Assembly: GCA_902780365.1 (NCBI GenBank) | Contig: CACZFE010000001.1 | Location: forward strand, 1 to 28,485 | Length of the DNA: 28,485 nt | Reading direction: 5' to 3' | From: an uncultured Spirochaetales bacterium | Lineage (GTDB): Bacteria > UBP6 > UBA1177 | In this document: positions 1-9,280 of the stretch, one piece after another | Numbering within the stretch: position 1 is the stretch's first letter | Layout: every line of letters begins with the position of its first letter | The notes under the pieces: generated by a model | Databases searched by the model: none | What the model was told of the DNA's origin: nothing | The model's input: only the letters and a program-made list of their open reading frames with translations | Translations under genes and position numbers: made by a program

Positions 1-51
1 GGCGTTTCCGTATCCGCCGGACAGCAGGTGGATGAATCCGTGACCTTCTGA
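1..51 (+). CDS. Possible 3' end of an upstream gene (partial)
   Basis: Frame 1 is open from the window edge to a TGA at 49-51 and would encode a 16-residue tail ending in ESVTF. It lies 44 bp upstream of the apbE-like start on the same strand, which would fit an operon. No family can be assigned from so short a piece. The opposite strand is also open here, so the coding strand is not certain. Confidence 0.25.
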   Translation, partial: GVSVSAGQQVDESVTF

Positions 52-95
52 ACCGAGCGTTTGTCTGAATCTGCAAAGAAAGAGGTTGGAAATCC

Positions 96-965
96 ATGAA
101 AGACGTAATGGGTGTGATTTACACCGGTGAAAAGAACGAAACAGCCGAAAACGCTTTGAAAAAAGACGCGGAAACAGTCGAAAACGAGCTGAGTTACTAC
201 AAGGAATCGAGTTTTGTCTCTATTTTAAACCGCGAGGCGCACGAAAAAGAGATTCCTGTGCCTGCGCATGTCTGCAGACTTATTGAAAAAAGCCTTGAAT
301 ACGGCGAGATGAGCGGCGGAGTTTTCGATATAACCTACAAAAGTACGGGCGAACTCTGGGAAAATAACGGAAACAAGATTCCTGACGACAAAACTATTGA
401 GGAAAAACAGCAGTTTGTCGGCGGCGACAAGCTGAAGGTCAACTGCACGGAAAACAAAATAAAATTTGCCGGCAAGGGTGTAAAAATCGATTTGGGCGGA
501 GTTGCGAAAGGCTATGCGATAGACCGCGCCGGAGAAATTCTGAAAAAGCACGGTATCGAAAACTTCATCGTGAACTACGGCGGTGATATGCTTTTCTGCG
601 GAAACAAAGGCGGAAAACCATGGTCAATAGGAATTAAAAAACCGGATAACCCTTCAGAAATACTGAAAAAACTCGAGCTTGGTGTCTCCGGATGCAAGGG
701 GATCGCTACAAGCGGCGACTACGAGCGTTTTTTCGTGATAGAAGGTCAGACTTTCTCGCACATCTTGGACCCGAAGACCGGAAAACCGGTGAAAGACGCG
801 AAATCGGTCACTGTAATCGGTGAAAACGCGACTCTCACGGACGCTGCGGCGACTGCGGTTTCGGTCGCTCTGCACGAAAAAGAATCCGTTGAAAAAATTA
901 TGGAAAAATTCCGCGTGAAAATATATACTCTCAGCGGAAGTGATGCGGTATTGAAAGAGTGGTAA
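96..965 (+). CDS. apbE: FAD:protein FMN transferase (ApbE family), no signal peptide
   Basis: ApbE enzymes use FAD and Mg2+ to attach FMN covalently to a Thr or Ser in targets such as Rnf/Nqr subunits and FMN-binding domain proteins. Family motifs visible here are KIDLGGVAKGYAID in the middle of the protein, a YGGDMLF segment, HILDPKTGKPV, and the metal/FAD-binding TLTDAAATA stretch near the C-terminus. The start at 96 follows AGAGG at 81-85, and the frame has a stop at 66-68, so no longer N-terminus is possible. At 289 residues it lacks the export signal or lipobox found on most ApbE proteins and begins almost directly at the conserved MG.xY strand. It is therefore a cytoplasmic form, or lost its leader. 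The zinc-ribbon protein gene follows after 27 bp, probably in the same transcript. The family call is firm; the flavinylated partner is not visible here. Confidence 0.9.
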   Translation: MKDVMGVIYTGEKNETAENALKKDAETVENELSYYKESSFVSILNREAHEKEIPVPAHVCRLIEKSLEYGEMSGGVFDITYKSTGELWENNGNKIPDDKTIEEKQQFVGGDKLKVNCTENKIKFAGKGVKIDLGGVAKGYAIDRAGEILKKHGIENFIVNYGGDMLFCGNKGGKPWSIGIKKPDNPSEILKKLELGVSGCKGIATSGDYERFFVIEGQTFSHILDPKTGKPVKDAKSVTVIGENATLTDAAATAVSVALHEKESVEKIMEKFRVKIYTLSGSDAVLKEW

Positions 966-992
966 AATAATATCGGAAAAAATGGGTGTCAA

Positions 993-3900
993 ATGAAGTG
1001 TTTTTACTGTTCATGCACTGATGAAAACAAGGATGCCGGTTTCTGCCACGGCTGCGGAAAAGAATTGGCGCGACTGTGTCCCGTCTGCGGGATAAAATAT
1101 GACAAAAATGCCAAATTCTGCATGTCATGCGGCGGAAAACTCGAAGATCTTCCGGTCAGGAAGGCTGAAAATGCTGCGACTGAACAGAAACAGGCGGAAG
1201 ACGACAGTATAAAAATAGAATTTGACGATGCTATTCCACGCGGTGTTTCCGATTCCTCAAACAAGTCTGCATCCAAGGAAAAAGAGGAATTTCTTGAAAT
1301 AGATCTTGGCATAGAAGCTCAGGATGACGATCCTGGCGAAAAAACGCTCAAGGTCCAGACAGAACCAGTTCCGGAAAGAAAGCCGCGTATGACGATCGAA
1401 ATAAAAATGGATGATGAGCCTGAAGAGGAAAGTGATTCGGGACCGGATCTCAAGTTCGAGAAGCATGTCATGGAGCAGAGGAAACGCGACAGCGAGCCGA
1501 AACAGCAGAATGATGCGCGTTCCCACAGAAAAACGCTTGAATCTGTTGAAACGGAAAAGTCAGCAACCGATTTCTTCACAAAATGGGACGGGGCAAAAGA
1601 TATTGTAAAAGACCTGAAAAATAAAAAGAGCGAAAAACCGAAAAAGGCAAATGACAGTTTTGACGCTCTTTTTCAGGAACTAACATCTTTGACAATAAAG
1701 GTCGACACGTCAAAATCCGAACCTTCAGTCAAGCCTGAAAAGACTGAATCCCAGCCGGACACACTCTTTGAACAGCCTGAAAAACAGGAGGAAGAACTTC
1801 GGAAAAAAGAAGATCCTGAAGAGCTTACGCTTGAAATAGAGCCTTCTGCAAACACGAATCCCGCAGAGGAGCCTGAAGCTGTGCTCTTTGCTGAAGAACC
1901 TGCAAACGGACCTGAGCAGGGACAGGAAGCCGAGGATCCTTTTGCGGCAGCGGTGGCGGCTATCAGCGGTCAGGTGCTGCTTAACAAAGAAGAAAAATTC
2001 AATCTGCAGCCGCGTCAGGTCCATGAAACTTACGATGTCTCGTTTGATACACTTATAAAAGAGACTGTAACGCCTGAATTTGAAGAATCATGCACTCCGA
2101 TGCTGAAAAAAATCGAGCAGGGATTCCGTATATGCCAGGGAGGAGCGTTCTTCCTTCGCGGTGCGTCCGGTATAGGCAAAAGCCGTTTCTTCGAAAATAT
2201 GAAAGGTTTTGCCGATAGAAACAGGGATTCGGAAAACCAGGCTTTCAGAGTCGTCGCGAGCGACGCCAATATATTTGATTTTGATTTTATGATTTTTATC
2301 AATCTTATTAAAGAACTGATGAAAATCGACTCCGACAATTCGGCGCAGGTTGCCGAAAAATTCAATTCCCTTTTTGGAGACGCTCTTCCGAACGGAAAAA
2401 AAGAGTGTCTGACAGCGTTGATCTGTCTCAACTTCGTGCCGCTCAGGACAAAGCTGCCTAAACACGACATGGAGTATCTGCTTTCTTATGTCCTTTACAG
2501 TCTGAGCCGCATCAAACCGGTCCTCTGGGTTGTAAACAACGCGAATGCACTGAATGTCAGGACAGTGAAATTTTTGTCGAATCTCCGGTCTCTTTTGGGT
2601 TACGCACCAATGGCTGTAATCTGCATAGTTGACCCTGACGCTCCGGTCCTGGCTAATGCAGAAAATGAAAACGTCTATGATTTCAACGGCTTCGGCGAAG
2701 AAATGCTGGAGGAAACGATTTTTTCTGTTTTGGGCACCAGGCGAATTCCTGCCGATATGGAAAAGCTTCTGCGCGAAAAAGCGGGCGGAAACATGCTTTT
2801 TGCCATTCAACTTACTGAATATCTTAAAGATTTGGGACTTATTTTCGAGATGAAAGGGAGCTGGCGTTTTGCAAAACTTCCCGACGATTTTGTATGCCCG
2901 ACGGATATCGACGAACTGATAGGAAAGCGTATGGCTCTGCTTTCGGAAGATCTTATGCTCACGCTGAAGGAGATAACTCTTCTCAATCTCTATTCTGTTC
3001 CGAAAGAGTTTTTTGCCCTTGTCTCGACTACGGGTGCAGAATGTGTAGATGAGCTTGTGAAAAAGGGATATCTCATATCTGACGGTGATTCGGTCAAATT
3101 TGCTTCAAGGGCGATAATGAACGCTCTTAAGAAAGTTGTGAAGATCGGCAAGCAGGAACGGGTCTTTTACCGTAGCATCGTCGACAAACTCGCTGCTTCG
3201 CAGATGGAGATCGCATCCGTCAACAGGCACTGGCTGCTTCTCAGCTACATAAATTTAGGCGGAATAGTCGACAAAAACATGAATTCCTTCCTTTTCTCGT
3301 CCGCGGCATACATGGAAAAACTGGGATTTTTCGAAATCGCGCAGAGAAGTTACCAGACGATAATTTCTTCTTTTGAAGCGGATGACACCGAAGACGACTT
3401 CAGGATCCTTCCGGAAATCAAAAATGCACGTCTGTGGCGCATAGTCGAGCCTCAATGGGCAAAAATCTTCTGGGAAAAGCTGCTTACTTATGCAAAACAG
3501 CACTTCGACTATCACCTTGAGCTGCTTGCAAAATCTGAGCTTCTTCTTCTTGACGAGAAAAAGATCAATTTCGCGGCAGTTGCCGATATAATCAAAAAAT
3601 TCCATCTGGCGGGATGTTACGAGGATGAGTTCCGCCTTATCGACAAAACAACGGATATCCTTATCGGAAACGGCAACCATCTTGAAGCTAACACTTTCGC
3701 GGTACGCGGCTACAAACTTCTGCGCGATGTTATCGTGAAATCTGACGGCAAAGGGGTCCGCCCGGCGGAATTTATTTATATTCTCTATATCCGCAGTGCA
3801 TGCAAACTTGCCGAGATCTGCATAATGCTCAAGAACTTCCCGCAGGCTACCGAAATTCTCGAAGAAGCCCTTAACTATGCAGAAAAATTCGGAGTTTCCT

Positions 3901-4115
3901 ACTTCAAATCAAAAATCATGTTCCTGCTCGGAAAGATCAGGATGATGAACAAGGAACCTTGGGAAGACCTCATCAAAGACGGTTTTTCCAACGCTCTCAT
4001 CAGCATGGATTTCTCGATAATCAAGGCATTCCTTCACTTTTTTGAGGAAAACGGACTTGAAAACAAGGAGTGGGTCGAACCTTTCCTTGAATACAAAAAC
4101 TGTATGAATTTCTAA
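993..4115 (+). CDS. Double zinc-ribbon protein with AAA/STAND-like P-loop domain and helical-repeat C-terminus
   Basis: This 1040-residue protein has a clear modular layout. Residues 1-50 form a double zinc ribbon with four CxxC-type pairs (C3/C6, C18/C21, C29/C32, C43/C46). Residues about 51-340 are highly charged, Glu/Lys/Pro-rich and probably disordered. A P-loop GASGIGKS lies at 390-397, followed by a domain resembling the ATPase of MalT/adenylate-cyclase-associated STAND proteins. About 700-1040 is all-helical and TPR-like. At the expected Walker B site (PVLWVVNNAN) residues 515-516 are Asn-Asn, where relatives carry acidic residues, so ATP hydrolysis may be lost or slow. No signal peptide or membrane segment is seen. 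The start at 993 has only a weak GGGTG upstream; an ATG at 982 is closed after four codons. It is probably co-transcribed with apbE. A scaffold or signalling role is inference only. Confidence 0.75.
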   Translation: MKCFYCSCTDENKDAGFCHGCGKELARLCPVCGIKYDKNAKFCMSCGGKLEDLPVRKAENAATEQKQAEDDSIKIEFDDAIPRGVSDSSNKSASKEKEEFLEIDLGIEAQDDDPGEKTLKVQTEPVPERKPRMTIEIKMDDEPEEESDSGPDLKFEKHVMEQRKRDSEPKQQNDARSHRKTLESVETEKSATDFFTKWDGAKDIVKDLKNKKSEKPKKANDSFDALFQELTSLTIKVDTSKSEPSVKPEKTESQPDTLFEQPEKQEEELRKKEDPEELTLEIEPSANTNPAEEPEAVLFAEEPANGPEQGQEAEDPFAAAVAAISGQVLLNKEEKFNLQPRQVHETYDVSFDTLIKETVTPEFEESCTPMLKKIEQGFRICQGGAFFLRGASGIGKSRFFENMKGFADRNRDSENQAFRVVASDANIFDFDFMIFINLIKELMKIDSDNSAQVAEKFNSLFGDALPNGKKECLTALICLNFVPLRTKLPKHDMEYLLSYVLYSLSRIKPVLWVVNNANALNVRTVKFLSNLRSLLGYAPMAVICIVDPDAPVLANAENENVYDFNGFGEEMLEETIFSVLGTRRIPADMEKLLREKAGGNMLFAIQLTEYLKDLGLIFEMKGSWRFAKLPDDFVCPTDIDELIGKRMALLSEDLMLTLKEITLLNLYSVPKEFFALVSTTGAECVDELVKKGYLISDGDSVKFASRAIMNALKKVVKIGKQERVFYRSIVDKLAASQMEIASVNRHWLLLSYINLGGIVDKNMNSFLFSSAAYMEKLGFFEIAQRSYQTIISSFEADDTEDDFRILPEIKNARLWRIVEPQWAKIFWEKLLTYAKQHFDYHLELLAKSELLLLDEKKINFAAVADIIKKFHLAGCYEDEFRLIDKTTDILIGNGNHLEANTFAVRGYKLLRDVIVKSDGKGVRPAEFIYILYIRSACKLAEICIMLKNFPQATEILEEALNYAEKFGVSYFKSKIMFLLGKIRMMNKEPWEDLIKDGFSNALISMDFSIIKAFLHFFEENGLENKEWVEPFLEYKNCMNF

Positions 4116-4121
4116 ATGAAT

Positions 4122-4143
4122 GAGACGCACCACGGCGCGTCTC
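4122..4143. repeat. Hairpin-forming repeat-like element between convergent genes
   Basis: GAGACGC (4122-4128) and GCGTCTC (4137-4143) are perfect inverted repeats around an 8-nt loop. Read on the minus strand the stem extends to nine pairs with one G-T wobble and a CGTG loop. The element fills the gap between the convergent zinc-ribbon gene (stop at 4115) and ispE, and its right arm overlaps the ispE stop codon by one base. It lacks a T-tract. It may act as a factor-independent 3' end or be a copy of a dispersed palindromic repeat with the TAGAGACGC-type arm seen in many bacterial genomes. Confidence 0.55.
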
Positions 4144-4985
4144 TACAAATCCAACACGATCTTTCTTACTGTTCTGAACCTTTTTGAAAACTCAGCGACG
4201 ATTTTCTGAGCGGTTTCTTCGTTTTCGGTCATTGCAACGAGTGTGGAACCGCTTCCCGACATGAAAACTTTGTGTGCGCCTAAGGTCTCAAGTTCTGTTT
4301 TAACTTCTGCGATTCCAGGAAATTCGGAGAAGACTATCTCTTCGAAATCATTGAAAATATCCTCGTTTTTCCATGAGAAATTTTCCGGAACGCGGTTTGA
4401 AGTGCCGCCGTCGGGGTAAGTTTTGTCGAAAAGAGAGTAGGCGAGCTTTGTGTCAACATGGATCTCGGGGTTTACGAGAACGAAAAACTTTCCGCTTTCG
4501 GGGAGTTCGACTGTTTCGATTTTTTCACCTGTTCCCGATACTATTGCCGGTTTTCCGAGGATGAAAAAGGGGACGTCGCTTCCGATTTTTGAAGCAATTT
4601 CAATGAGTTGAGTTAAGCTCAAATCAAGTTTGCACTTTTCGTTCACAAACTTCAGAAATGCCGCCGCGTTGCTGCTGCCGCCGCCCAGACCTGCTCCGGA
4701 GGGGATCGATTTTTCGATTTTTACCGAAAATTTAGGGATTTCTTTTCCGACATAGTTCCTAAGTGCCGAATATGCTTTGAAAACGATGTTTTTTTCAGTC
4801 GGGATCTCTTCGGCGATGCCGTTTGTGGCAACTGAAAAAGAGCTGCTTTCTTCAATTTCCAGTTTGTCGCATATATCGATCGGGGCGAAAAGCGAACGAA
4901 GAAAATGCATTCCACTCGCCTTATCGCGCCCTTCAATCTTAAGAAAAATATTGATTTTTGCTGGAGAATAAATCGTTGAAATCAT
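4143..4985 (-). CDS. ispE: 4-diphosphocytidyl-2-C-methyl-D-erythritol kinase
   Basis: IspE phosphorylates the 2-hydroxyl of CDP-methylerythritol in the MEP pathway for isoprenoid precursors and belongs to the GHMP kinase superfamily. The sequence shows the N-terminal SPAKINIFL motif with catalytic Lys10, the GHMP ATP-binding motif PSGAGLGGGSSNAAA at about 95-109, catalytic Asp137 in IGSDVPF, and the C-terminal MSGSGSTL motif. At 280 residues it has the usual family length. The start ATG at 4983-4985 lies 16 bp downstream of the M3 peptidase stop on the same strand, so the two are probably co-transcribed; the ribosome binding site is weak. The assignment is secure. Confidence 0.95.
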   Translation of the reverse strand: MISTIYSPAKINIFLKIEGRDKASGMHFLRSLFAPIDICDKLEIEESSSFSVATNGIAEEIPTEKNIVFKAYSALRNYVGKEIPKFSVKIEKSIPSGAGLGGGSSNAAAFLKFVNEKCKLDLSLTQLIEIASKIGSDVPFFILGKPAIVSGTGEKIETVELPESGKFFVLVNPEIHVDTKLAYSLFDKTYPDGGTSNRVPENFSWKNEDIFNDFEEIVFSEFPGIAEVKTELETLGAHKVFMSGSGSTLVAMTENEETAQKIVAEFSKRFRTVRKIVLDL

Positions 4986-5001
4986 TTAGAAATCAGAGAT
5001 G

Positions 5002-7089
5002 TTACTGATTAAGCCACTTTTCGAACGCTTCGAACGAAAGCTCTCTGCCGAGGAAGTCGCGGACCATCTGCATGCCGTCTTTCGCGCCGCCTGCTTTGAG
5101 GACCTGGTCTCTGTATCTGCCCATGATTTCGGGGTTCATAAGGCCGCCGTTCTGTTGGATGTAGCCGTAGAAGTCTTTCGCAACTGAAAGCGACCACATG
5201 TAGGTGTAGTAGTTCGAGCTGTATCCTTCCAGGTGTCCGAAATTCTCGATCTGATGAGTCTCTTCGTAGGTTTTCCACGGAGAGAACTCTCTTTCGGTCT
5301 TCTTCTCGAAAGCGTGGTGATTGAAACCTTCTGCATCAGGATCCTGAAGGTAGACTTCAAGCGAAAGAATAGCGAGGTAAAGCTGTCTCGAAGTGTGGAG
5401 ACCTTTGCCGAATTCATCCGATTTTTTCATCTTTTCGACAAGGTCTGCAGGGATCGGTTCGCCTGCGTCGTTGGTTGCCCAGAGCTGAAGGATCGGAGCA
5501 TCCCAGACATATTCTTCCATGAACTGCGACGGAGTTTCGACGAAGTCTCTCTGGCAGTTGGTGCCTGCGAAACGGATGTATTTGTGTCCGCTTGCAAGGA
5601 TTCCGTGGATGAGGTGTCCGAACTCGTGGAAAAGGGTCTGGACGCTGTCATGACCGACATAAGCCTTGCCGTTTACCGGAGTCGGGAAGTTGCCGACGAT
5701 AGCCATTCTCGGAAGTCTTCCTTTGATTCCCTGTTCGTTGGTGAACATTGCGAAATGTTTGTATTTGTTTTCACGCGGATAAAGGTCAAGGTCGAAAGTT
5801 CCGATTTTTTCGCCGTTCGAGTAAACGTCGTAGGAAAGAATGCTTTCGTGCCATACGTCGTCACGTTTGATCTGTTTGAACTCAAGACCGAAAATCTTTG
5901 AATTTACTGTGAAAATTCCGTTTAAAACTTTCTGGATCTCAAAGTAGGGGCGAACTGCTTCCGGGTCGTAGTTGAACTTTTCCATTCTGACAAGGCGCGG
6001 AATGTAGAATCTGTCCCACGGCTCGACTTCAACATCGTCCTTGCCTGTGAGCTGTTTTTTCTTCGCAAGAAGGATCTCTGCCTCTTTTTTAGCGTAAGGC
6101 ATTGATATTGCAGCGATTTTCTTAACAAAATTTTCTGCGTTTTCCGGGTTTCCGATCATAAGTTTAGCCTGGGAATATTCAGGCCAGTTTTTGTAACCCA
6201 GAAGGTTTGCAAGTTTCTTTCTTGCTCTTAAAAGTTTGTCGAAAACCTCTTCGTTTGAAGGATAAGCAACGGTCTGAGCCATGAAATACATCTCTTTTCT
6301 CAGAGTTTCGTCGTCAGCCGATTCCATTACCGGGAAATAATCGGGGTAGTCGCTGGTCAGAGTGATCATGCCGTTTTCGTCTTTCGCATGACCGTTGATG
6401 AAGTCCTCGGGAAGTCCTTTAAGCCTTTCCGGAGCGACTTTCAAGGTCTTTCTGTCGGAAGCGATGTTTGCATTGAACTGCTGCGCGATCGCAACGAGTT
6501 CTGCATTGACTTTTTTGATCTCTTCACGCGTTTTCTCGTCTTTGTCAACACCCGAACGTTTGAAATCGTCAATGACATCTTTGAGGAAGTGTTTGTCTTC
6601 CTCGTCGAATGACGGATCGTCAGCCGGAATCGCTGCCATGACTTTGTAAAGATCTGCGTCAAGGTTGATTTCCGAAAGGATCGCCATAAGTTCGCTTTCA
6701 GCAGCCATTGCCGCATCTCTCATTCCTTTGTCGGGGTGATTCATCTGATAAATTTCGATCTTGCCCCATGCGTCTTCGATCTTGATCTCAAAACTGTTGA
6801 AAAGCTGAAGTTTTTCAATGGGTTTTCTGTCTGCGGGATTTGCCTTGATGTCAGCGATGATCGCTTTTACAGCGGCAAACTCGTCAGCACAGTGCTTGTA
6901 GAAAGCGTTTCCTTTTTCACCGAAATCGGGAGCTTTTTTTTCAGCCTTTTCGGGCTGTGCAGGCTGAGCCTGTTCGGTAGCCGGAGTCTCCGACTGTTTT
7001 GCAGGTTCTTCGTCTTTTGCCGGCTGGCTTCCGCATGAAGCGAAGAAAAATCCAGCCAGAAGTGTCAGAACAACAAGTCTTTTTTTCAT
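5002..7089 (-). CDS. M3-family zinc metallopeptidase, lipoprotein
   Basis: This is an M3 (thimet/oligopeptidase/Dcp-like) metallopeptidase, a family that cleaves short peptides inside a closed channel. The zinc motif HEFGH is at residues 488-492 in the context LFHEFGHLIHG, and the domain runs to the C-terminus. The N-terminus has a lipoprotein signal peptide with lipobox FASC (Cys19), followed by a Glu/Pro/Ala/Lys-rich linker to about residue 50. The enzyme is therefore probably tethered in the cell envelope, unusual for a family best known in the cytoplasm. The start is supported by an ideal AGGAGG six bases upstream. It lies 5' of ispE in a likely two-gene unit and has a good promoter at 7137-7164. 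The exact specificity (dipeptidyl carboxypeptidase or oligopeptidase) cannot be read from sequence. Confidence 0.92.
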   Translation of the reverse strand: MKKRLVVLTLLAGFFFASCGSQPAKDEEPAKQSETPATEQAQPAQPEKAEKKAPDFGEKGNAFYKHCADEFAAVKAIIADIKANPADRKPIEKLQLFNSFEIKIEDAWGKIEIYQMNHPDKGMRDAAMAAESELMAILSEINLDADLYKVMAAIPADDPSFDEEDKHFLKDVIDDFKRSGVDKDEKTREEIKKVNAELVAIAQQFNANIASDRKTLKVAPERLKGLPEDFINGHAKDENGMITLTSDYPDYFPVMESADDETLRKEMYFMAQTVAYPSNEEVFDKLLRARKKLANLLGYKNWPEYSQAKLMIGNPENAENFVKKIAAISMPYAKKEAEILLAKKKQLTGKDDVEVEPWDRFYIPRLVRMEKFNYDPEAVRPYFEIQKVLNGIFTVNSKIFGLEFKQIKRDDVWHESILSYDVYSNGEKIGTFDLDLYPRENKYKHFAMFTNEQGIKGRLPRMAIVGNFPTPVNGKAYVGHDSVQTLFHEFGHLIHGILASGHKYIRFAGTNCQRDFVETPSQFMEEYVWDAPILQLWATNDAGEPIPADLVEKMKKSDEFGKGLHTSRQLYLAILSLEVYLQDPDAEGFNHHAFEKKTEREFSPWKTYEETHQIENFGHLEGYSSNYYTYMWSLSVAKDFYGYIQQNGGLMNPEIMGRYRDQVLKAGGAKDGMQMVRDFLGRELSFEAFEKWLNQ

Positions 7090-7136
7090 TTTTTCCTCCT
7101 AAACTATAAAAAAACCTTGCCTTTTTAAAGCATAAA

Positions 7137-7164
7137 ATTTTAAGGAATGAAGCCGAAGTGTCAA
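7137..7164 (-). promoter_or_regulatory. Sigma70-type promoter for the M3 peptidase gene
   Basis: On the minus strand TTGACA (7159-7164) is followed after 16 bp by TAAAAT (7137-7142), about 47 bp before the peptidase start codon. The -35 box overlaps the stop codon of the upstream lytic transglycosylase gene. The match is read by eye and untested. Confidence 0.5.
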
Positions 7165-9275
7165 ATTTTTGGCAGTTTCAGATTCATGCCGTCGTAAACT
7201 TTTCCGTAAAAAATGTAGTGATATACAGCGTAGTTCGTCATTACTTTCTTGACATAGTTCCTTGTCTGGAAAATCGGAATATCCTCAATAAATTCATCGA
7301 GTTCGCGGTCAGGATCATTTTCGATCCACTTCTTTATCCTGTTCGGTCCGGCATTGTACGAGGCAGCGGCGAGAGCGATCTGGCCGTCGAATTTTTTTAC
7401 TAAATCTGCAAGAAATCTGACTCCGAACCTTATGTTCGTGAGCGGTTTCTGAAGGTCTTTCGTTTCAATCTGGCCGTAACCTTCCCTGCTTGCCAGAGTC
7501 TGTGCCGTAGCCGGAAGGAGTTGCAGAAGTCCTATGGCGTAACTGCTTGAAATTGCTGATGTATCAAACAAACTTTCCTGCCTGGCTATCGAAAAGACGA
7601 ATATCGGGGAAACATCGTAAAAATCGCAGTGGGCAAGGATCTCCTCCTCGAAAGCTACGGTATAGCGCAGTTTGAAATACTCTTTTGAAGTTGTAGAGAA
7701 GTTGCTGATCGATTTTAAAATATTTGCCGCAAGTGCGTGATTGTTTACTGTTTTTGCGGCATAGCTCGCAACCAGCCTGTCGATTTCGTCTCCGTCGCTG
7801 TCGATGATTTTTGCAGCGGTTTTCAGTACTTTTGCCGTTGTGTTCTTGTCGGAAACCACCATTGCCGCGATGACCCATTCCGTTTCCGGCAGCATCGTGT
7901 CATCGTGGAATTTTGTCTTGTCTCCGGCTGAAACCTCTTTTTCCGCGCACTCGATGTTTCCGCTTTTTACTCTGCCGGCCGCAAAAGAGCCGTAAAAAGA
8001 TGCAGGAATTTTCGCCGCAAGTTCGCAGTAAATTTCCTGAGCGACCTTATTTTCTCCCAGTTTTTCCGCGACTCTCGCAAACCAGTAGGTTGCCCGCTGG
8101 TGATCGTAATTCATCTCATTAGTGGATGAAATTATTGAAGAAAGTAGTTTCTGAGCCTCTTTGAACTTGCCGCGTTTGTAGTCTATCCAGAAGTTAAGGA
8201 ACCGGGCGATTTCGATTTTTCCCGAATGAGGATAGGAGTCTATGAAATTTCTGTAATATTTCTCGGCATCGTCAAGAAGTCCTGCAAGGCGCGCCATATC
8301 TGCCGCCATATATAAAAATTCGCCAGCCTCATCCTCCTTTGATTTGAAGTGCTCGTAGGCCGAAAGGTAAAGCTCTATGGCCTTTTCGTTTTTGCCCAAT
8401 GCTGCTTCGGAATAGGCGTATTCGCTGAAAAATTTGTAGATATCGCTGTCTGAGAGCTCTTCGTTCGCGAGATGCGGCTCGAGTTTTGTATAAATCGCCT
8501 CGGCCTGGGCGTGTTCCCGCCTTTTCGTGTAAGACATCGCGCGGTAAAGATGCGCCCTCCAGTCGTAAGGTTTCGCATAGTTTTTGTTCGGGAACCACCC
8601 GGTCGACATCTGGATGACCTGTTTGTAGCGCACTTTGCGGTAGTTGTATTCAAGACTCCAGATCTTGAACTCGCTGTAGGCTTTGTTTCCTAATTTTTTA
8701 GCGTGCTGCTCGACGATTTTTGAAAGAGTGTCGTAAAAAGATTCGGGAAAGGAGATGTTCAGAGTCCGCAGATAGGCCATGCCGCTTTGGGGATCGCGCC
8801 GCAGAAGTTCGGTGACGTAAAACTGTGTGAGAATCGGGCTGTTTTCCTGCCGGTAATCTTCCATAAACTGGTTCACCTGGCCTGAAAGATATAGTTTTTT
8901 GAGATAGACCGAATAGAGGCTTTTTGTCGAATTTTCGGGTAGCAGAGCAAGATAACTCTTAAGTTTGTCTAATGGAATATCTTCCCATTTTTCAGTTGCA
9001 TAAAGATATAGTCCGGCACTTTTTTCCCTGTCGCTCATAGATGCGAGGTAATCTTCCGGACTTTTGGAGTTGTCCTTTGAATTAAGAGCTTCAAAAAAGA
9101 GAATGCGGCATGAAAAATTGTCTCCGTTTTTGCAGAATCCTTCTTTTTCTTCTGGTGTAAATTGTTGAAAATACTGGATTTTCTGTTCGATATGCTTTTC
9201 AATGTCGCTTCCTGAAAAATCAAAAAGCAAAGAGGAAAAAAAAAGGTTCAGTATGAAAATCGAGGAAGAGATCAT
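7161..9275 (-). CDS. slt: Soluble lytic murein transglycosylase (Slt70-like)
   Basis: Lytic transglycosylases cleave the MurNAc-GlcNAc bond of peptidoglycan to give 1,6-anhydro ends. The C-terminal SLT domain (about residues 550-690) shows the catalytic Glu in ARQESLFD (near residue 567), then YAIGLLQLLPATA, NIRFGVRFL and the AAASYNAGPNRI motif. The long N-terminal part is a helical superhelix with TPR-like repeats, as in Slt70; at about 704 residues the length fits. The N-terminus is hydrophobic and signal-peptide-like but has no early Lys or Arg, so export rests on weak evidence. Start: GTG at 9278 or ATG at 9275. The phosphatase stop (9281-9283) is only a few bases upstream and no well-spaced Shine-Dalgarno is seen, so reinitiation after the phosphatase gene is likely. 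The pair may link signalling and wall turnover. Confidence 0.92.
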   Translation of the reverse strand: MISSSIFILNLFFSSLLFDFSGSDIEKHIEQKIQYFQQFTPEEKEGFCKNGDNFSCRILFFEALNSKDNSKSPEDYLASMSDREKSAGLYLYATEKWEDIPLDKLKSYLALLPENSTKSLYSVYLKKLYLSGQVNQFMEDYRQENSPILTQFYVTELLRRDPQSGMAYLRTLNISFPESFYDTLSKIVEQHAKKLGNKAYSEFKIWSLEYNYRKVRYKQVIQMSTGWFPNKNYAKPYDWRAHLYRAMSYTKRREHAQAEAIYTKLEPHLANEELSDSDIYKFFSEYAYSEAALGKNEKAIELYLSAYEHFKSKEDEAGEFLYMAADMARLAGLLDDAEKYYRNFIDSYPHSGKIEIARFLNFWIDYKRGKFKEAQKLLSSIISSTNEMNYDHQRATYWFARVAEKLGENKVAQEIYCELAAKIPASFYGSFAAGRVKSGNIECAEKEVSAGDKTKFHDDTMLPETEWVIAAMVVSDKNTTAKVLKTAAKIIDSDGDEIDRLVASYAAKTVNNHALAANILKSISNFSTTSKEYFKLRYTVAFEEEILAHCDFYDVSPIFVFSIARQESLFDTSAISSSYAIGLLQLLPATAQTLASREGYGQIETKDLQKPLTNIRFGVRFLADLVKKFDGQIALAAASYNAGPNRIKKWIENDPDRELDEFIEDIPIFQTRNYVKKVMTNYAVYHYIFYGKVYDGMNLKLPKI

Positions 9276-9280
9276 CACCT

